Notes: generated by a model not told the origin, from the sequence alone. Positions 34,901-44,407 are shown, counted from the first letter of the stretch. The stretch: DNA of 64,000 bases from an uncultured Bacteroides sp. (GCF_902491285.1 NZ_CABUHK010000005.1:53424-117423), one strand, 5' to 3'. Program-made: numbers and translations.

Positions 34901-35408
34901 CTTCGATTTCAAAACTACCGTCCAAGTCTGTAGTGACACCACGTGTACTACCAACAACCAAAACGGTGGCTCCGGCAAGTGGCTCTCCCAGATCATCTAA
35001 AACTTTTCCTTTAAATATTTTTCTTTTTTGTTGTTCGACGTTTTGAGTGCTATTTGCCTTGTTTTCATTCTTTGATATAAAGATTTGGCGTTCCTTAATA
35101 GTAAAAGAATTACTCGTTCCGGCAAAAATTTGTTCTAAGATTTCTTGTATAGTCTTGTTCTGTACATTAATTTTTACTTTGCGATTGACATCTAATACAT
35201 TATCGTAATAAAAGAAAACATATTTACTCTGTTTTTCAATTTCGGTAAATATTTCTTGTAATGTACCATTATTTATATTTAAGGATAAAAAGTTGCCTTG
35301 AGAATGTACTTCATTGGCAAACCCCATATTAAATCCAACTAAAAATAATAGTATGGTAATCCTTATCCTCTCGCATTTTTTCTTCCAAAAAAAAGCATTT
35401 TGTTTCAT
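31983..35408 (-). CDS. SusC/RagA-family TonB-dependent transporter with STN domain (locus 2)
   Basis: Outer-membrane importer and signal sensor of locus 2. The 1141-residue protein has a signal peptide (ITILLFLVGFNMGFANEVHS), an STN domain (about 38-115, NINNGTLQEIFTEIEKQSKY, KNKTIQEILEQIF-type repeat), a carboxypeptidase-like domain (about 130-205, VLDDLGEPLAGATVLVVGST), the SusC box VVVGYGRQKKESVIGAI, the plug with VLVDGIERELDLV and ILKDASASAVYGVRGANGVI, and the barrel ending VITLGFNINL. The STN domain links it to the FecR gene 124 bases upstream. Its barrel sequence is clearly different from the locus 1 copy, so the two are not a recent duplication. Confidence 0.97.
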   Translation of the reverse strand: MKQNAFFWKKKCERIRITILLFLVGFNMGFANEVHSQGNFLSLNINNGTLQEIFTEIEKQSKYVFFYYDNVLDVNRKVKINVQNKTIQEILEQIFAGTSNSFTIKERQIFISKNENKANSTQNVEQQKRKIFKGKVLDDLGEPLAGATVLVVGSTRGVTTDLDGSFEIEVATTDKLKISFLGLGEQIISVGNQQSAVVRLEQKTNELADVVVVGYGRQKKESVIGAISTIDVAELKVPGASLSSSLAGQLAGVVSMSRSGEPGKNSAAEFYIRGVSSFKGTSTPLVLVDGIERELDLVDTEDIASFSILKDASASAVYGVRGANGVILITTKKGQEGKPRINARAEFGFTSPTKRPSMLGSAEWAELYNEAANLTYYSPEVIDKYRTGSDPDLYPNVNWTDALFDSMAENQRVNLSITGGSDIVKYYVSGSYYHENSIYKNAGNIYGYNSSLRYNKFNFRANVDVNVTPSTLLNVNLANIYEKSFGPGYGNNDDDIWSYTLSTSPNAFPVQYSDGILSGPSTDAGQNPYNLLVHSGYREQFWNSSQSLIGITQDIGKLWKPLEGLTANVKFSWDAWNTTWQRRSKTPTTYHARSRAEDGSLIYDDNNGDGIWDPVHTGDEKLSYNVGRSGTMTTYLEGSLTYNRIFDEQHRVGALFLYNQKIHTNTQANNGDDALPYKHQGLAGRLTYAFRDTYFAEFNMGYNGSENFARGHRFGFFPAGAIGWMVSNEKWFEPATNVIDVLKLKASYGLVGNDDIGGQRRWVYESTIVNGGSWNYGQNGNEGGQGIVVGEVENLSASWEEALKLNAGFELSLFEKVKIQADYFREKRSGIFLQRSGLPIIVGVSTTPYVNVGETLNQGIDANLEYAQKVNDVFITARGNFTYNRNKMINNDDPDWEYKYQNRIGKPFGSYGSVQPFGLKAIGLFSSQEEIDCSPRQTFGEYRVGDIKYQDMNGDGVIDSQDEVALGYTNMPEIIYGFGATAQWRNWDFNVFFQGVAHTSFFLAGASLRSPFSSGSMERSAVNADIYGNVWMSTNTPEQNANAIYPRLSLSNEAGSSNNKQNSDWWMRDGSFLRLKNFEVGYTFPKKWLGKNAVRSLRVYVAANNLLTFSKFKLWDPEKGSSDGSGYPLNRVITLGFNINL

Positions 35409-35532
35409 GTTTTTATTGTTATGTTTAAAGAATATTGCAATAAATTAATTATAAAAAATAGGATAGAAGTCTTTATTTATCAGGTTTCTTCTTTATTCAG
35501 TTCTTTCATAAGCATTTCTTTTTAAGGGTTAA

Positions 35533-36723
35533 TTATTTTCTTTCTTCAAGCATATACTTTTCATCTGTTTTTTTGTAATTTACAGGAACAGTATGCGTCA
35601 GCCCTTCTAGTAAAGAGTCTAAATCTTCCAGTAAGTTTAACTTGCCGGAACATTTGAATGTTGCAATAGAAGGGGGATAACAGATTTCCTTTCCATAATA
35701 ACGTGAAATACGATTAAGGATCGAAGAGAGCGGTTCACTATGGTAAATGTAGATACCGTCTTTCCAGGACGTATAGTCTGAAACAACAACTTTTTCTACA
35801 TGGACACCATTATGTATATTGTGTGAGAACATTTCATTAGGAACTAATTTCACTTCTTCCGTGTCGGCTTTGACAGATACGGAGCCGGAAGCTAAGACAA
35901 CGGAACTTTGTACATCTTTTTTGTATGCTGTGACATTAAATGCAGTGCCTAATACCCGTATATTCATAGTACTTGTTTTTACTATAAATGGGCGTTCTTC
36001 ATCACGTGCCACTTCCATATACACTTCACCATCTACAAAGATTTCCCGTCTTTCTTTTTTAAATTTGTTAGGATAAATCACTCGGCTGCCTGCATTGACC
36101 CACATTCTTGTTCCATCTTCGAAAGCTAGTGTGGAACGTTTGCCGTTAGGTACAATCAATTGGTTGTAATTCCCTTCTTCTTCAGATGTGGGGTCTTGTA
36201 ATTGTTCTGAATTGACTGTGATATGTCCTTTGGAATCATGACATATATTGGAGGTCGTTCCTTCGATTGTTATAGCTTGTTTGGGTAAAATGAGTTGAAT
36301 TTCATCTCCCTGTAAAGCAACTTCTGTTTGAGAAAGCCGTAGCAATGATTTGTCAATTGTATCCTGATGATATACACTAATCTTGTTTAGAAGCAGAGGT
36401 ACTAGCAAACAGGCGGCTGCCGCAATAAATAAACTTATGCGAATATGACGGATTTTTTGTTTATGTCGTCGGTTGCTTTCCACTATTCTTTTCCAAAGCT
36501 CTTCTTTTTGGGATGAAGGTATTTGTTGCTGTCTTATATTGAAAAATTTCAGCATAAAACATGCCTCTTCATACTCTTTAGGTGCCAATTGCCCCGAGTG
36601 TAGCAGTTCCTTCCAGAAATTTTCAGTTTCAGGTGTCTTTTCTTTATGCGACCAAATGAAAAAATCATCATTTAGTAGCTTTTGGGCGGAAAAGCCGGTA
36701 TAATCTTTTGTTTCAACTTTCAT
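35533..36723 (-). CDS. FecR-family anti-sigma factor (locus 2)
   Basis: Inner-membrane partner of the ECF sigma factor encoded just upstream. The 396-residue protein has a cytoplasmic N-terminus (1-95), a membrane helix (about 98-118, ISLFIAAAACLLVPLLLNKI), the FecR periplasmic domain (LIVPNGKRSTLAFEDGTRMWV, EIFVDGEVYMEVARDEERPFIV, VLGTAFNV) and a C-terminal DUF4974 domain (LSSILNRISRYYGKEI). Compared with its locus 1 counterpart it has a longer linker after the membrane helix. It is followed by susC. Confidence 0.94.
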   Translation of the reverse strand: MKVETKDYTGFSAQKLLNDDFFIWSHKEKTPETENFWKELLHSGQLAPKEYEEACFMLKFFNIRQQQIPSSQKEELWKRIVESNRRHKQKIRHIRISLFIAAAACLLVPLLLNKISVYHQDTIDKSLLRLSQTEVALQGDEIQLILPKQAITIEGTTSNICHDSKGHITVNSEQLQDPTSEEEGNYNQLIVPNGKRSTLAFEDGTRMWVNAGSRVIYPNKFKKERREIFVDGEVYMEVARDEERPFIVKTSTMNIRVLGTAFNVTAYKKDVQSSVVLASGSVSVKADTEEVKLVPNEMFSHNIHNGVHVEKVVVSDYTSWKDGIYIYHSEPLSSILNRISRYYGKEICYPPSIATFKCSGKLNLLEDLDSLLEGLTHTVPVNYKKTDEKYMLEERK

Positions 36724-36842
36724 ACTTCTATCCTCATTTTATATAGTAAACACAAGGAATTGAAATATATACTCACTATTTGAAGAAAAAAATAAAAGAG
36801 TTTTTAGATAGTTGGCAGATTTAAGAATTTTGTTAGTTTATT

Positions 36843-37421
36843 TCAAGTAGTTGTAAAGAATAATAAGAGTAGTAGTACATCGTCTGCTGAGAAGGTTTCA
36901 CGTAATTTTTTAAAAGCACGTTGTACGGTATTCTGAACAGATTGTGTTTTCATATTCATAAGGTTTCCGATTTCTTCATAGCTTAGTCCCTCTTCAAAAC
37001 GATAATAAATGATTTCTTTTTGATGTGGGCTTAATGTTTGTAACATCTCTAATATACGTTCTTTCTGAGAAACGTTTTGCTCACGCTCTATCATTCTGTC
37101 TTCTATTGTATATTCTATACGAAATACGGGACCGTCTTCTATGGAGACAGTATCTAATTCGTTTCTTAAAGCATTATATAATTGGCGTTTTAATGCTGTA
37201 AGTAAATAGAATTTCACATTGACTGTCTTGTTTAAGTTCTTACGGTTCTGGTAAAGCTTGACAAATAAATCATGGATACAATCTTCCACTAGGCATTTGT
37301 CTGTTGTAAAACAAGTACCATAGGAATAGAGAGAGCTCACGTATCTATCATATATGATAGCATAAGCTTCTTCGTCTCCTTCAATAAAGCACTGCCATAG
37401 TGTCAAATTCTCAATCGGCAT
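36843..37421 (-). CDS. ECF-type RNA polymerase sigma factor (locus 2)
   Basis: Directs transcription of locus 2 under FecR control. The protein has 192 residues: region 2 (AYAIIYDRYVSSLYSYG, VEDCIHDLFVKLYQNR, VKFYLLTALKRQLYNALR) and region 4 helix-turn-helix (LSPHQKEIIYYRFEEGLSYEEIG, MKTQSVQNTVQRAFKKLRE). The C-terminus is unusual, ending in a run of leucines and phenylalanines (DDVLLLLLFFTTT). Unlike locus 1 it is transcribed in the same direction as its FecR and susC genes. The upstream glycosidase gene ends 36 bases away, so it may be carried on the same transcript. Confidence 0.93.
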   Translation of the reverse strand: MPIENLTLWQCFIEGDEEAYAIIYDRYVSSLYSYGTCFTTDKCLVEDCIHDLFVKLYQNRKNLNKTVNVKFYLLTALKRQLYNALRNELDTVSIEDGPVFRIEYTIEDRMIEREQNVSQKERILEMLQTLSPHQKEIIYYRFEEGLSYEEIGNLMNMKTQSVQNTVQRAFKKLRETFSADDVLLLLLFFTTT

Positions 37422-37457
37422 ATTTATATTTTTTTCAAGTGAAATAATCTAATCTTA

Positions 37458-39644
37458 TCATTGGGGTATTAACCGAATACTTTCACCGACAGAAGTGGAA
37501 AATGTCAGTTCCTTACCTGCAAGTTTCTCACCTGGTTTTCCGTCACGTATTAATAACACAGTCTTTTCTTTCCACGGATTGACAATCGTACAAGTCTTCC
37601 CTTTTTCACTGAAAATAGAAACATCATATACCGTTTCCTGTTTTAAACCAGCTGAAACGAGAAATGCTCCCCATGTTCTTATTTTATTGAAAGAGGCATC
37701 TACTCCTTTGGGCCAAACAGAAAACAGGCGTATTTTGTTTCCTACACTCATACAAGACATTTCATGTAAAGTGTTGGCTACTGTGCAGCTATTTTCTATT
37801 CCATGTGGGTTATCCAATTGGAAGCCGTTCGGGTAGGTGTGAAGTGCGTATTTATGAAGTTCATGCCAGACCTTTTCTACATTATAACCCATTCTGATGG
37901 CGGCAGGATAGAAACTGCTGGTAGAATTATGATGTTGCCATTGCTGAATAGCATCGATTGTATTTACCCCTGCAGTAAGTAGCAAAGAATCACTATCACA
38001 TGTAACTCCGTTAGCAGGATATATCATAGAAAAGCTGATACCATATATTTGTTGCCCTTTTTCATTTTCTTCGGCACCGCGTAAAAAGTATTTTCCATGA
38101 CGTTTCCAGGTTGGCAAAGGTCTCAAGCGGTTAATGATATCCTTCCATTTATCCCGCCTGTCTGCATCTCTGCCGAGTGTCTTGCTTAAATCAATGGTTG
38201 CATCTAATGCGTTTTTCAACAAAGCGATGGACATTCCCGGATTTTTACAGAATCCGGATTTCTCACTATCTGCATCGTTGTAAATTTGATATTGTCCGTT
38301 TTCGAACACTAAGAAATCTTCCCAGAAATCGGCAATGGCCAATAGATACGGGTAAATTCTTTTGCCGTATGTCAAGTCGTATGTGTGTCGCCAATGTTGT
38401 ATCATGTTGACTGTACCAAAGAGAGCGTGAGAGCGCTGTCTATAAAACAATCCACCAGATTCTACATCTTCAGGTAAAGTGTAGCCGTTATCTTGCATGA
38501 CAGGAAAATCTCTGGTTACTTCGATCCCTATCGGCCCAATCCCTACGGGATAAAGAATGCCTCGTGTGCCGGTTACTTGTTGGGCATACCAGTGTCCTCT
38601 TTCCATAAAATCAAGTAAAGGGGTTTCTTGGCCGCTGGCTTGTTCAATACGGTTGGCACTGTATAATCCATAAAAGGGAGCATAAAAATTATAATTCAGG
38701 TGATAATCTCCGTTCCAACTGGGTTTGTCGGTAGTTACCCAGCCAAAAAGCGCAGGAGGGAACATTTTATCCCGGCTGCAAGCTCCCATAGTATATAATC
38801 CCTGATAGTATGCCTTCATTAGCACTTTGTCATCTAATGTGAAAGAAGACTTATTCCAATAGGATTGCCACCAAAGGTTATGTTCTTTCCACAGACGGTT
38901 TGAGTGAAAGGTATTCATTTTACCGACTTTTTTTAGTACATGCTTTAAAGGATTGTTCTTTTTAAACTTGCTTTCTACAGCAAGAAAAAGGGTGAGAGAC
39001 TCTCCTGAGTTTAATATAATATTTTCATTATTATTGTTATTGCTGGTCTTTAACGCAAATGCTATTTGAGTAGAAATATCCGTATCTTTGATGAAAGCTC
39101 TTGTCATGTATCTGATTTCTCCAATGACTCCTTTTTCTACTTGTGCGACTTTATTGTAAGGCGCATTCAATGTCAATACAATTTCTAATGGACCTTCTCC
39201 GGAAGCTGTTAATGTGGTAACAATCATATTTTGTGTGGCTGCAACCCAAGAATAAGCTTGGCATTGGCTTGTTCCTTGTTTTATAGTACATTTTGTGGCG
39301 CCGTTGTCCAAAGTTTGCTCTGCTTCAAAATCCGCATTTTCAAAGCCCTTGATTTTTAGGTCCATATATCCACCTACTCTGGGCCCTGAAAGATGTTCTG
39401 CTTTTGATTGTAAACGCCAGAAATCATTTTTTGTTAAGTAATAACGAAGTAATCCTTTTTCAAAACCGATACACATTCCTATGTCACCATTGCCCATAAG
39501 CGGGGCATCGGTAGAAGATTCATTAGGGATGTGTAAAGGAGCTTGTTTCCACACATTTATGTAAGCGGAAGGTTGTGCTGTAATTTCTAATATTCCTAAT
39601 AACAGATAGATTATTCCAAAAATATTCTTCATGTCTAGAACCAT
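37458..39644 (-). CDS. Secreted six-hairpin glycosidase related to GH95
   Basis: The 728-residue protein has a signal peptide (IFGIIYLLLGILEITAQPS) and a layout like GH95: an N-terminal beta-domain with APLMGNGDIGMCIGFEKGLLRYYLTKNDFW, an (alpha/alpha)6-like barrel (WNGDYHLNYNFYAPFYGLYSANR, FEDFLVF-type helices) and a C-terminal block (LDNPHGIENSCTVANTLHEMSCMS, IRLFSVWPKGVDASF). It is shorter than the true GH95 at the end of the operon and lacks its WHNNLDGPW and HRHVNHLFGLHPG blocks. I therefore place it in the same fold group but do not assign a family or substrate. Start choice between 39644 and 39632 is open. It precedes the sigma gene by 36 bases. Confidence 0.6.
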   Translation of the reverse strand: MVLDMKNIFGIIYLLLGILEITAQPSAYINVWKQAPLHIPNESSTDAPLMGNGDIGMCIGFEKGLLRYYLTKNDFWRLQSKAEHLSGPRVGGYMDLKIKGFENADFEAEQTLDNGATKCTIKQGTSQCQAYSWVAATQNMIVTTLTASGEGPLEIVLTLNAPYNKVAQVEKGVIGEIRYMTRAFIKDTDISTQIAFALKTSNNNNNENIILNSGESLTLFLAVESKFKKNNPLKHVLKKVGKMNTFHSNRLWKEHNLWWQSYWNKSSFTLDDKVLMKAYYQGLYTMGACSRDKMFPPALFGWVTTDKPSWNGDYHLNYNFYAPFYGLYSANRIEQASGQETPLLDFMERGHWYAQQVTGTRGILYPVGIGPIGIEVTRDFPVMQDNGYTLPEDVESGGLFYRQRSHALFGTVNMIQHWRHTYDLTYGKRIYPYLLAIADFWEDFLVFENGQYQIYNDADSEKSGFCKNPGMSIALLKNALDATIDLSKTLGRDADRRDKWKDIINRLRPLPTWKRHGKYFLRGAEENEKGQQIYGISFSMIYPANGVTCDSDSLLLTAGVNTIDAIQQWQHHNSTSSFYPAAIRMGYNVEKVWHELHKYALHTYPNGFQLDNPHGIENSCTVANTLHEMSCMSVGNKIRLFSVWPKGVDASFNKIRTWGAFLVSAGLKQETVYDVSIFSEKGKTCTIVNPWKEKTVLLIRDGKPGEKLAGKELTFSTSVGESIRLIPQ

Positions 39645-40060
39645 TTTTATTTAACAAGCTGATAGCGTATATATGTATATATTATTAATCACTCATATAG
39701 TTGTAGAATAATCCAAAGTTGTGATCTTTGGATAGATATATGTATCGCTTTGTATACAATGTTTGTAAAAATACATTAACGTTTACAAGCTGTTTAGAAG
39801 CAAATTTAATAAATTATCAGATAAACTAGATTTATTTAGAAGACATTTTTTCGATTTCTCACTGTTCAATTATTTTTTTATACGATTATTATTTAGGTAA
39901 GATTATCTGTAAATTATACTAAGAATATGAGTGTATTGGCACATTAACGGCTGTTCGATGAGGAGAAAAATAGCAATGTTTATTGAGTTGTATAAGGGTA
40001 TTTGAAGAGAAAGAGTATGAGGGGTAATTCATTAGAGAACTTGTAAAAAATATAATAGAT
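39645..40060. other. 416-base spacer with palindromes upstream of the GH95-like gene
   Basis: No gene seen. It holds a -7 box on the minus strand (TAAATTTG, plus-strand 39801-39808), an inverted repeat CCAAAG (39713-39718) / CTTTGG (39726-39731) and a second one TTGTAAA (39763-39769) / TTTACAA (39782-39788) that straddles the likely transcribed leader. These are candidate operator or leader structures for the gene at 39644. The rest is AT-rich without visible features up to the IS element. Confidence 0.4.
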
Positions 40061-41081
40061 ACCCGTTGGCGGAATTAAATTAGCGCATATTTGACTCTGC
40101 CAATGGGTCTCTCATTTTTATAGTTAATATATTGCAGGATTGTAAGTGCGCTAATCTTTCCGACAATCCGGGCAAACATCCGTCTGTATCTTTCGCATAA
40201 ATCCTTATAATCATAAACTGGTCACACAATTGCGAGAATAGGGTTTCAATTTTTTTTCTCGCTTTAGCAAAAACCGGAAATGTCGGTTTCCACTCTTTCT
40301 GATTACACCTATATGGTACTTCCAGTCTGATATTGGCCGTTTCAAACAAATCCAATTGTACCTGAGCACTTATATATCCTCTGTCCCCTATGACTGTACA
40401 ATTACTATAGTCCACCTTCACATCCTTCAGATAATGAATGTCATGCACACTTGCCTTGGTGAGGTCAAAGGAATGGATGACTCCACTTAATCCACAGACT
40501 GCATGGAGTTTATATCCGTAATAATACACTCCTTGTGATGCACAGTATCCGATTGACGGTGCTTTCTCAAAATCCTTCTTCCCCATACAGCAACGCTTGG
40601 AACGGGAAAAACGACATACTTCTATCGGCTTCGAGTTAATGCAGAAACAATTTTCGCCTCCATCCATTTCTGCGGCCATTCTTTCCCGGATTGTATTGCA
40701 TAGGGATGAAGTGATTTTACGTCTGTCATTGTATTGTCTGCGGGATATAAGATTGGGAATTTCAATCTTGTATTCCTGTAGCTTTGCCAACAACAATGAC
40801 TCACTGTCAATACCAACAGCTTCTGATGCCATATTTAATGCCACTATTTCAATGTCTGAGAATCTAGGAACTACTCCTCTTCTTGGCACATTCCCTGATT
40901 CATTGACTAAATTACCGGCTACTTGCTTGCATATGTTCAGAAATTTTGCGAATATTGCATATAGGTTGTGCATAAGATATTTGTCTATTAAAAGTTTGGT
41001 CACCTTTAATTTACTAAATATCAACAATATGCACAACTTTTTATACATAAATCTTTTATCAATTTAATTCCGCCAATGGGT
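40061..41081 (-). mobile_element. Intact IS982-family insertion sequence, 1021 bases
   Basis: Terminal inverted repeats ACCCGTTGGCGGAATTAAAT at 40061-40080 and its inverted partner (reading ACCCATTGGCGGAATTAAAT) at 41062-41081 differ by one base. Both ends are flanked by the 7-base direct repeat AATAGAT (40054-40060 and 41082-41088), a target duplication. One transposase gene fills the element. Intact ends, matching duplications and an open gene point to a recent insertion. Removing it rejoins the intergenic region upstream of locus 2. Confidence 0.93.
40080..40973 (-). CDS. IS982-family transposase
   Basis: DDE-type transposase that moves the surrounding element. From the ATG at 40973 (MHNLYAIFAKFLNICKQ) the protein has 297 residues, the usual family length; the frame stays open to 41048 but the longer start adds an uncharacteristic leader. 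Recognisable blocks are FSDIEIVALNMASEAVGIDSE, RRQYNDRRK, CINSKPIEVCRFSRSKRC, GYKLHAVCGLSGVIHSFDLT, VIGDRGYISAQVQLDLF and KARKKIETLFSQLCDQF, which holds the final catalytic Glu. No frameshift or internal stop is seen, so it is probably active. Confidence 0.92.
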   Translation of the reverse strand: MHNLYAIFAKFLNICKQVAGNLVNESGNVPRRGVVPRFSDIEIVALNMASEAVGIDSESLLLAKLQEYKIEIPNLISRRQYNDRRKITSSLCNTIRERMAAEMDGGENCFCINSKPIEVCRFSRSKRCCMGKKDFEKAPSIGYCASQGVYYYGYKLHAVCGLSGVIHSFDLTKASVHDIHYLKDVKVDYSNCTVIGDRGYISAQVQLDLFETANIRLEVPYRCNQKEWKPTFPVFAKARKKIETLFSQLCDQFMIIRIYAKDTDGCLPGLSERLAHLQSCNILTIKMRDPLAESNMR

Positions 41082-41413
41082 AATAGATACGAGTTTATAG
41101 AAATATCTCTTATAAGTTTATTTACAGTTTCCTCTACTAATTCGTTTGTGAAGTTCTCTGTATTTTACCCCCGTTTTCATTATGTTCCTTGACTTCCTTC
41201 TTTTTCTGTTGGTATATTTTTCGCAAACTTAATATGATTCTTCTGATAAGTGCACTACTGATTTTATTCTCTATCTTTTAAGTATGAATTGAAGGAAATA
41301 GATTAAAAAGATATCACCAAATCTAAAGAGAAGCTAAAAAATTGTTAGTAATATTGAGGTATAAAATTAGGTGTTGTTCATTGGTCAAGAAAAGGGCGGT
41401 AACGTACAGGCAT
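41082..41413. other. Gene-free AT-rich spacer
   Basis: Between the IS element and the candidate small RNA. I see no open frame, promoter pair or strong hairpin here beyond the IS target duplication at its left edge. Confidence 0.5.
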
Positions 41414-41438
41414 AAAAAAAGGAGCAACGCCTTGCTCC
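41414..41438 (-). terminator. Terminator of the candidate small RNA
   Basis: On the minus strand GGAGCAA pairs with TTGCTCC around a 4-base loop, followed by seven Ts (plus-strand A-run 41414-41420). Confidence 0.85.
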
Positions 41439-41476
41439 AACCTTTGTTAACCTTAAATCTAATACTATGAAAAACA
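41414..41476 (-). ncRNA. Candidate small RNA, about 62 nt
   Basis: Called from architecture: a textbook promoter (41482-41512, minus strand), about 35 bases of leader without a coding frame (GTATTAGATTTAAGGTTAAC is its core) and a perfect terminator hairpin with seven Us. It lies alone between the IS element and mutS, divergent from mutS, with no gene downstream before the IS. I do not recognise a named RNA family. A conserved small regulatory RNA is the simplest reading; a decayed leader of a lost gene is the alternative, since the IS has landed about 330 bases downstream. Confidence 0.6.
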
Positions 41477-41481
41477 CATTG

Positions 41482-41512
41482 CAAAGATACGGACTATTGG
41501 GGAATTAGCAAA
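41482..41512 (-). promoter_or_regulatory. Promoter of the candidate small RNA
   Basis: Minus-strand TTTG (41509-41512), 19 bases, TATCTTTG (41482-41489): a full match to the Bacteroides vegetative consensus in both boxes and spacing. Confidence 0.75.
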
Positions 41513-41637
41513 TTATCCAAGAAAAATAGTATGTTTTATAACACGTTTTAATAGTTTTATCCTGTTTGTTAAGAAAAACGCCGTTTCTTTTTAAAAGTAT
41601 GCAACACTTATTTTGAGAATAGAATCGGGGAGTACCG

Positions 41638-41668
41638 TTGATTCTCTGCCGGAAAACCATTATCTTTG
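41638..41668 (+). promoter_or_regulatory. mutS promoter
   Basis: TTG (41638-41640), 20 bases, TATCTTTG (41661-41668). Start expected near 41675, giving a leader of about 42 bases. Confidence 0.65.
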
Positions 41669-41716
41669 TTCCGATAATCACAGTATATATTCAATAAAAA
41701 AGAAAAGGAGAGAACC

Positions 41717-44335
41717 GTGAACGAAGAAGAAATCGTCCTCACCCCGATGATGAAACAGTTTCTGGATTTGAAAGCACAACATCCGGATGCAGTGATGCTG
41801 TTTCGTTGCGGCGACTTTTATGAAACATATTCTACGGATGCCATCATCGCATCCGAAATTCTAGGAATCACACTGACAAAACGTGCCAACGGAAAAGGAA
41901 AAACTATTGAGATGGCGGGATTCCCGCATCATGCTCTCGATACATATCTCCCGAAACTGGTTCGTGCCGGAAAACGTGTCGCTATCTGCGACCAGTTGGA
42001 AGACCCCAAAATGACCAAGAAGTTGGTGAAACGGGGGATTACCGAATTGGTGACTCCGGGTGTTTCCATCAATGATAATGTACTGAACTATAAGGAGAAT
42101 AACTTCCTGGCTGCCGTTCATTTCGGCAAAGCTTCCTGTGGAGTTGCCTTTCTTGATATATCTACCGGTGAGTTTCTTACTGCAGAAGGGCCTTTTGACT
42201 ATGTGGACAAACTGCTGAATAACTTCGCTCCGAAAGAAATTCTTTTCGAGCGGGGCAAGCGCCTGATGTTTGAGGGAAATTTCGGCAACAAATTCTTTAC
42301 CTTCGAATTGGACGATTGGGTGTTTACGGAGACTACTGCCCGTGAGAAGTTGCTGAAACATTTTGAAACGAAGAACCTGAAAGGTTTCGGAGTGGAGCAT
42401 TTGAAGAATGGCATCATCGCTTCCGGTGCTATCCTGCAATATCTGACGATGACACAGCATACACAGATTGGGCATATCACTTCGCTGGCCCGTATTGAGG
42501 AGGACAAATACGTCCGCCTGGATAAGTTTACGGTGCGCAGCCTTGAGTTGATTGGCAATATGAATGATGGCGGAAGCAGTTTGCTCAATGTCATCGACCG
42601 GACGATCAGCCCGATGGGGGCACGTCTGCTGAAACGCTGGATGGTCTTTCCTTTGAAGGATAAGAAACCGATTGACGAGCGGTTGAATGTAGTAGAGTAT
42701 TTCTTCCGTCAGCCGGATTTTAAAGGACTGATTGAAGAACAGTTGCATCTGATAGGGGATTTGGAGCGTATCATCTCCAAAGTGGCTGTCGGGCGTGTAT
42801 CACCTCGTGAGGTGGTGCAGCTAAAGGTGGCTTTGCAGGCTATCGAGCCGATAAAGCTGGCGTGTTTGCAGGCCGATAACGCAAGCTTGAACCAGATAGG
42901 AGAGCAGTTGAATCTTTGTGTCACTATTCGCGACCGGATTGCCAAGGAGATTAAGAACGATCCGCCGTTGGCTGTCAACAAGGGGGGAGTCATTCAGGAT
43001 GGTGTGAATGAGAATTTGGACGAGCTGCGCCGGATTTCGTATTCGGGAAAGGATTATCTGCTTCAGATACAGCAGCGTGAGAGCGAAAGGACGGGTATCC
43101 CGAGTTTGAAAGTGGCTTATAATAACGTATTCGGTTATTATATTGAAGTCCGTAATGTACATAAGGATAAGGTTCCACCCGAATGGATTCGTAAACAGAC
43201 ACTGGTCAACGCTGAGCGTTATATCACGCAGGAGTTGAAGGAATACGAAGAAAAGATTCTCGGAGCGGAAGATAAGATTCTGGTTCTGGAAACGCAGCTA
43301 TATACGGATTTAGTACAGGCGTTGATGGAATTTATTCCTCAGATACAGATTAACGCGAATCAGATTGCCCGTCTGGATTGCTTGTTGTCATTCGCCAATG
43401 TGGCTCGTGAGAATCGTTATATTCGTCCGGTTATTGAGGATAATGATGTATTGGATATTCGCCAGGGACGTCACCCGGTGATTGAGAAGCAGCTTCCGAT
43501 AGGCGAGAAGTATATTGCCAATGACGTAATGCTGGACAGTACTACACAGCAGATTATCATTATAACCGGTCCCAATATGGCGGGTAAGTCAGCGCTTTTG
43601 CGTCAGACGGCATTGATTACGCTGCTGGCACAAATCGGCTCGTTCGTCCCTGCGGAAAGTGCGCATATCGGACTGGTAGATAAGATATTTACCCGTGTGG
43701 GAGCGAGTGATAACATTTCCGTAGGTGAATCTACTTTCATGGTGGAGATGAACGAAGCAGCGGATATTCTGAACAATGTTTCTTCCCGAAGCCTGGTGCT
43801 GTTTGACGAATTGGGACGCGGTACATCTACGTATGACGGTATCTCTATTGCCTGGGCGATTGTGGAATATATCCATGAGCATTCGAAAGCGAAAGCGCGT
43901 ACATTATTTGCCACGCATTATCATGAACTGAATGAGATGGAGAAATCTTTCAAGCGTATCAAGAATTATAATGTATCAGTGAAAGAGGTGGATAACAAGG
44001 TAATCTTCCTTCGTAAACTGGAACGTGGCGGCAGTGAGCACTCTTTCGGTATCCATGTGGCAAAGATGGCAGGTATGCCGAAGAGTATTGTAAAGCGTGC
44101 GAATGAGATATTAAAGCAACTTGAATCCGATAATCGCCAACAGGGAATAGCAGGCAAACCACTGGCGGAAGTGAGCGAGAACCGTGGTGGTATGCAGTTG
44201 AGTTTCTTCCAGTTGGATGACCCGATTCTCTGTCAGATTCGCGATGAGATATTGAATCTTGATGTGAATAATCTCACTCCTATTGAAGCGTTGAATAAAC
44301 TGAATGATATAAAGAAGATAGTCAGGGGAAAATAA
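41717..44335 (+). CDS. mutS: DNA mismatch repair ATPase MutS
   Basis: Recognises base mismatches and small loops as a dimer and starts repair with MutL. The 872-residue length is right. Visible landmarks: the mismatch-binding domain with [14 protein letters not shown] (the FYE motif whose Phe wedges into the mismatch), the clamp and lever domains, Walker [14 protein letters not shown] near residue 618, the signature [15 protein letters not shown], Walker [17 protein letters not shown] and the ATHYHEL motif. The start is a GTG at 41717 with a good AAGGAG ribosome site 6 bases upstream. It ends before a dinD-like remnant. Confidence 0.98.
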   Translation: MNEEEIVLTPMMKQFLDLKAQHPDAVMLFRCGDFYETYSTDAIIASEILGITLTKRANGKGKTIEMAGFPHHALDTYLPKLVRAGKRVAICDQLEDPKMTKKLVKRGITELVTPGVSINDNVLNYKENNFLAAVHFGKASCGVAFLDISTGEFLTAEGPFDYVDKLLNNFAPKEILFERGKRLMFEGNFGNKFFTFELDDWVFTETTAREKLLKHFETKNLKGFGVEHLKNGIIASGAILQYLTMTQHTQIGHITSLARIEEDKYVRLDKFTVRSLELIGNMNDGGSSLLNVIDRTISPMGARLLKRWMVFPLKDKKPIDERLNVVEYFFRQPDFKGLIEEQLHLIGDLERIISKVAVGRVSPREVVQLKVALQAIEPIKLACLQADNASLNQIGEQLNLCVTIRDRIAKEIKNDPPLAVNKGGVIQDGVNENLDELRRISYSGKDYLLQIQQRESERTGIPSLKVAYNNVFGYYIEVRNVHKDKVPPEWIRKQTLVNAERYITQELKEYEEKILGAEDKILVLETQLYTDLVQALMEFIPQIQINANQIARLDCLLSFANVARENRYIRPVIEDNDVLDIRQGRHPVIEKQLPIGEKYIANDVMLDSTTQQIIIITGPNMAGKSALLRQTALITLLAQIGSFVPAESAHIGLVDKIFTRVGASDNISVGESTFMVEMNEAADILNNVSSRSLVLFDELGRGTSTYDGISIAWAIVEYIHEHSKAKARTLFATHYHELNEMEKSFKRIKNYNVSVKEVDNKVIFLRKLERGGSEHSFGIHVAKMAGMPKSIVKRANEILKQLESDNRQQGIAGKPLAEVSENRGGMQLSFFQLDDPILCQIRDEILNLDVNNLTPIEALNKLNDIKKIVRGK

Positions 44336-44407
44336 AACAAACGATAAGCTTTCGTAGAAACAGAGCTCCTAATTATATAAAGATGAAATGAAATTTTAGC
44401 CTTATTT

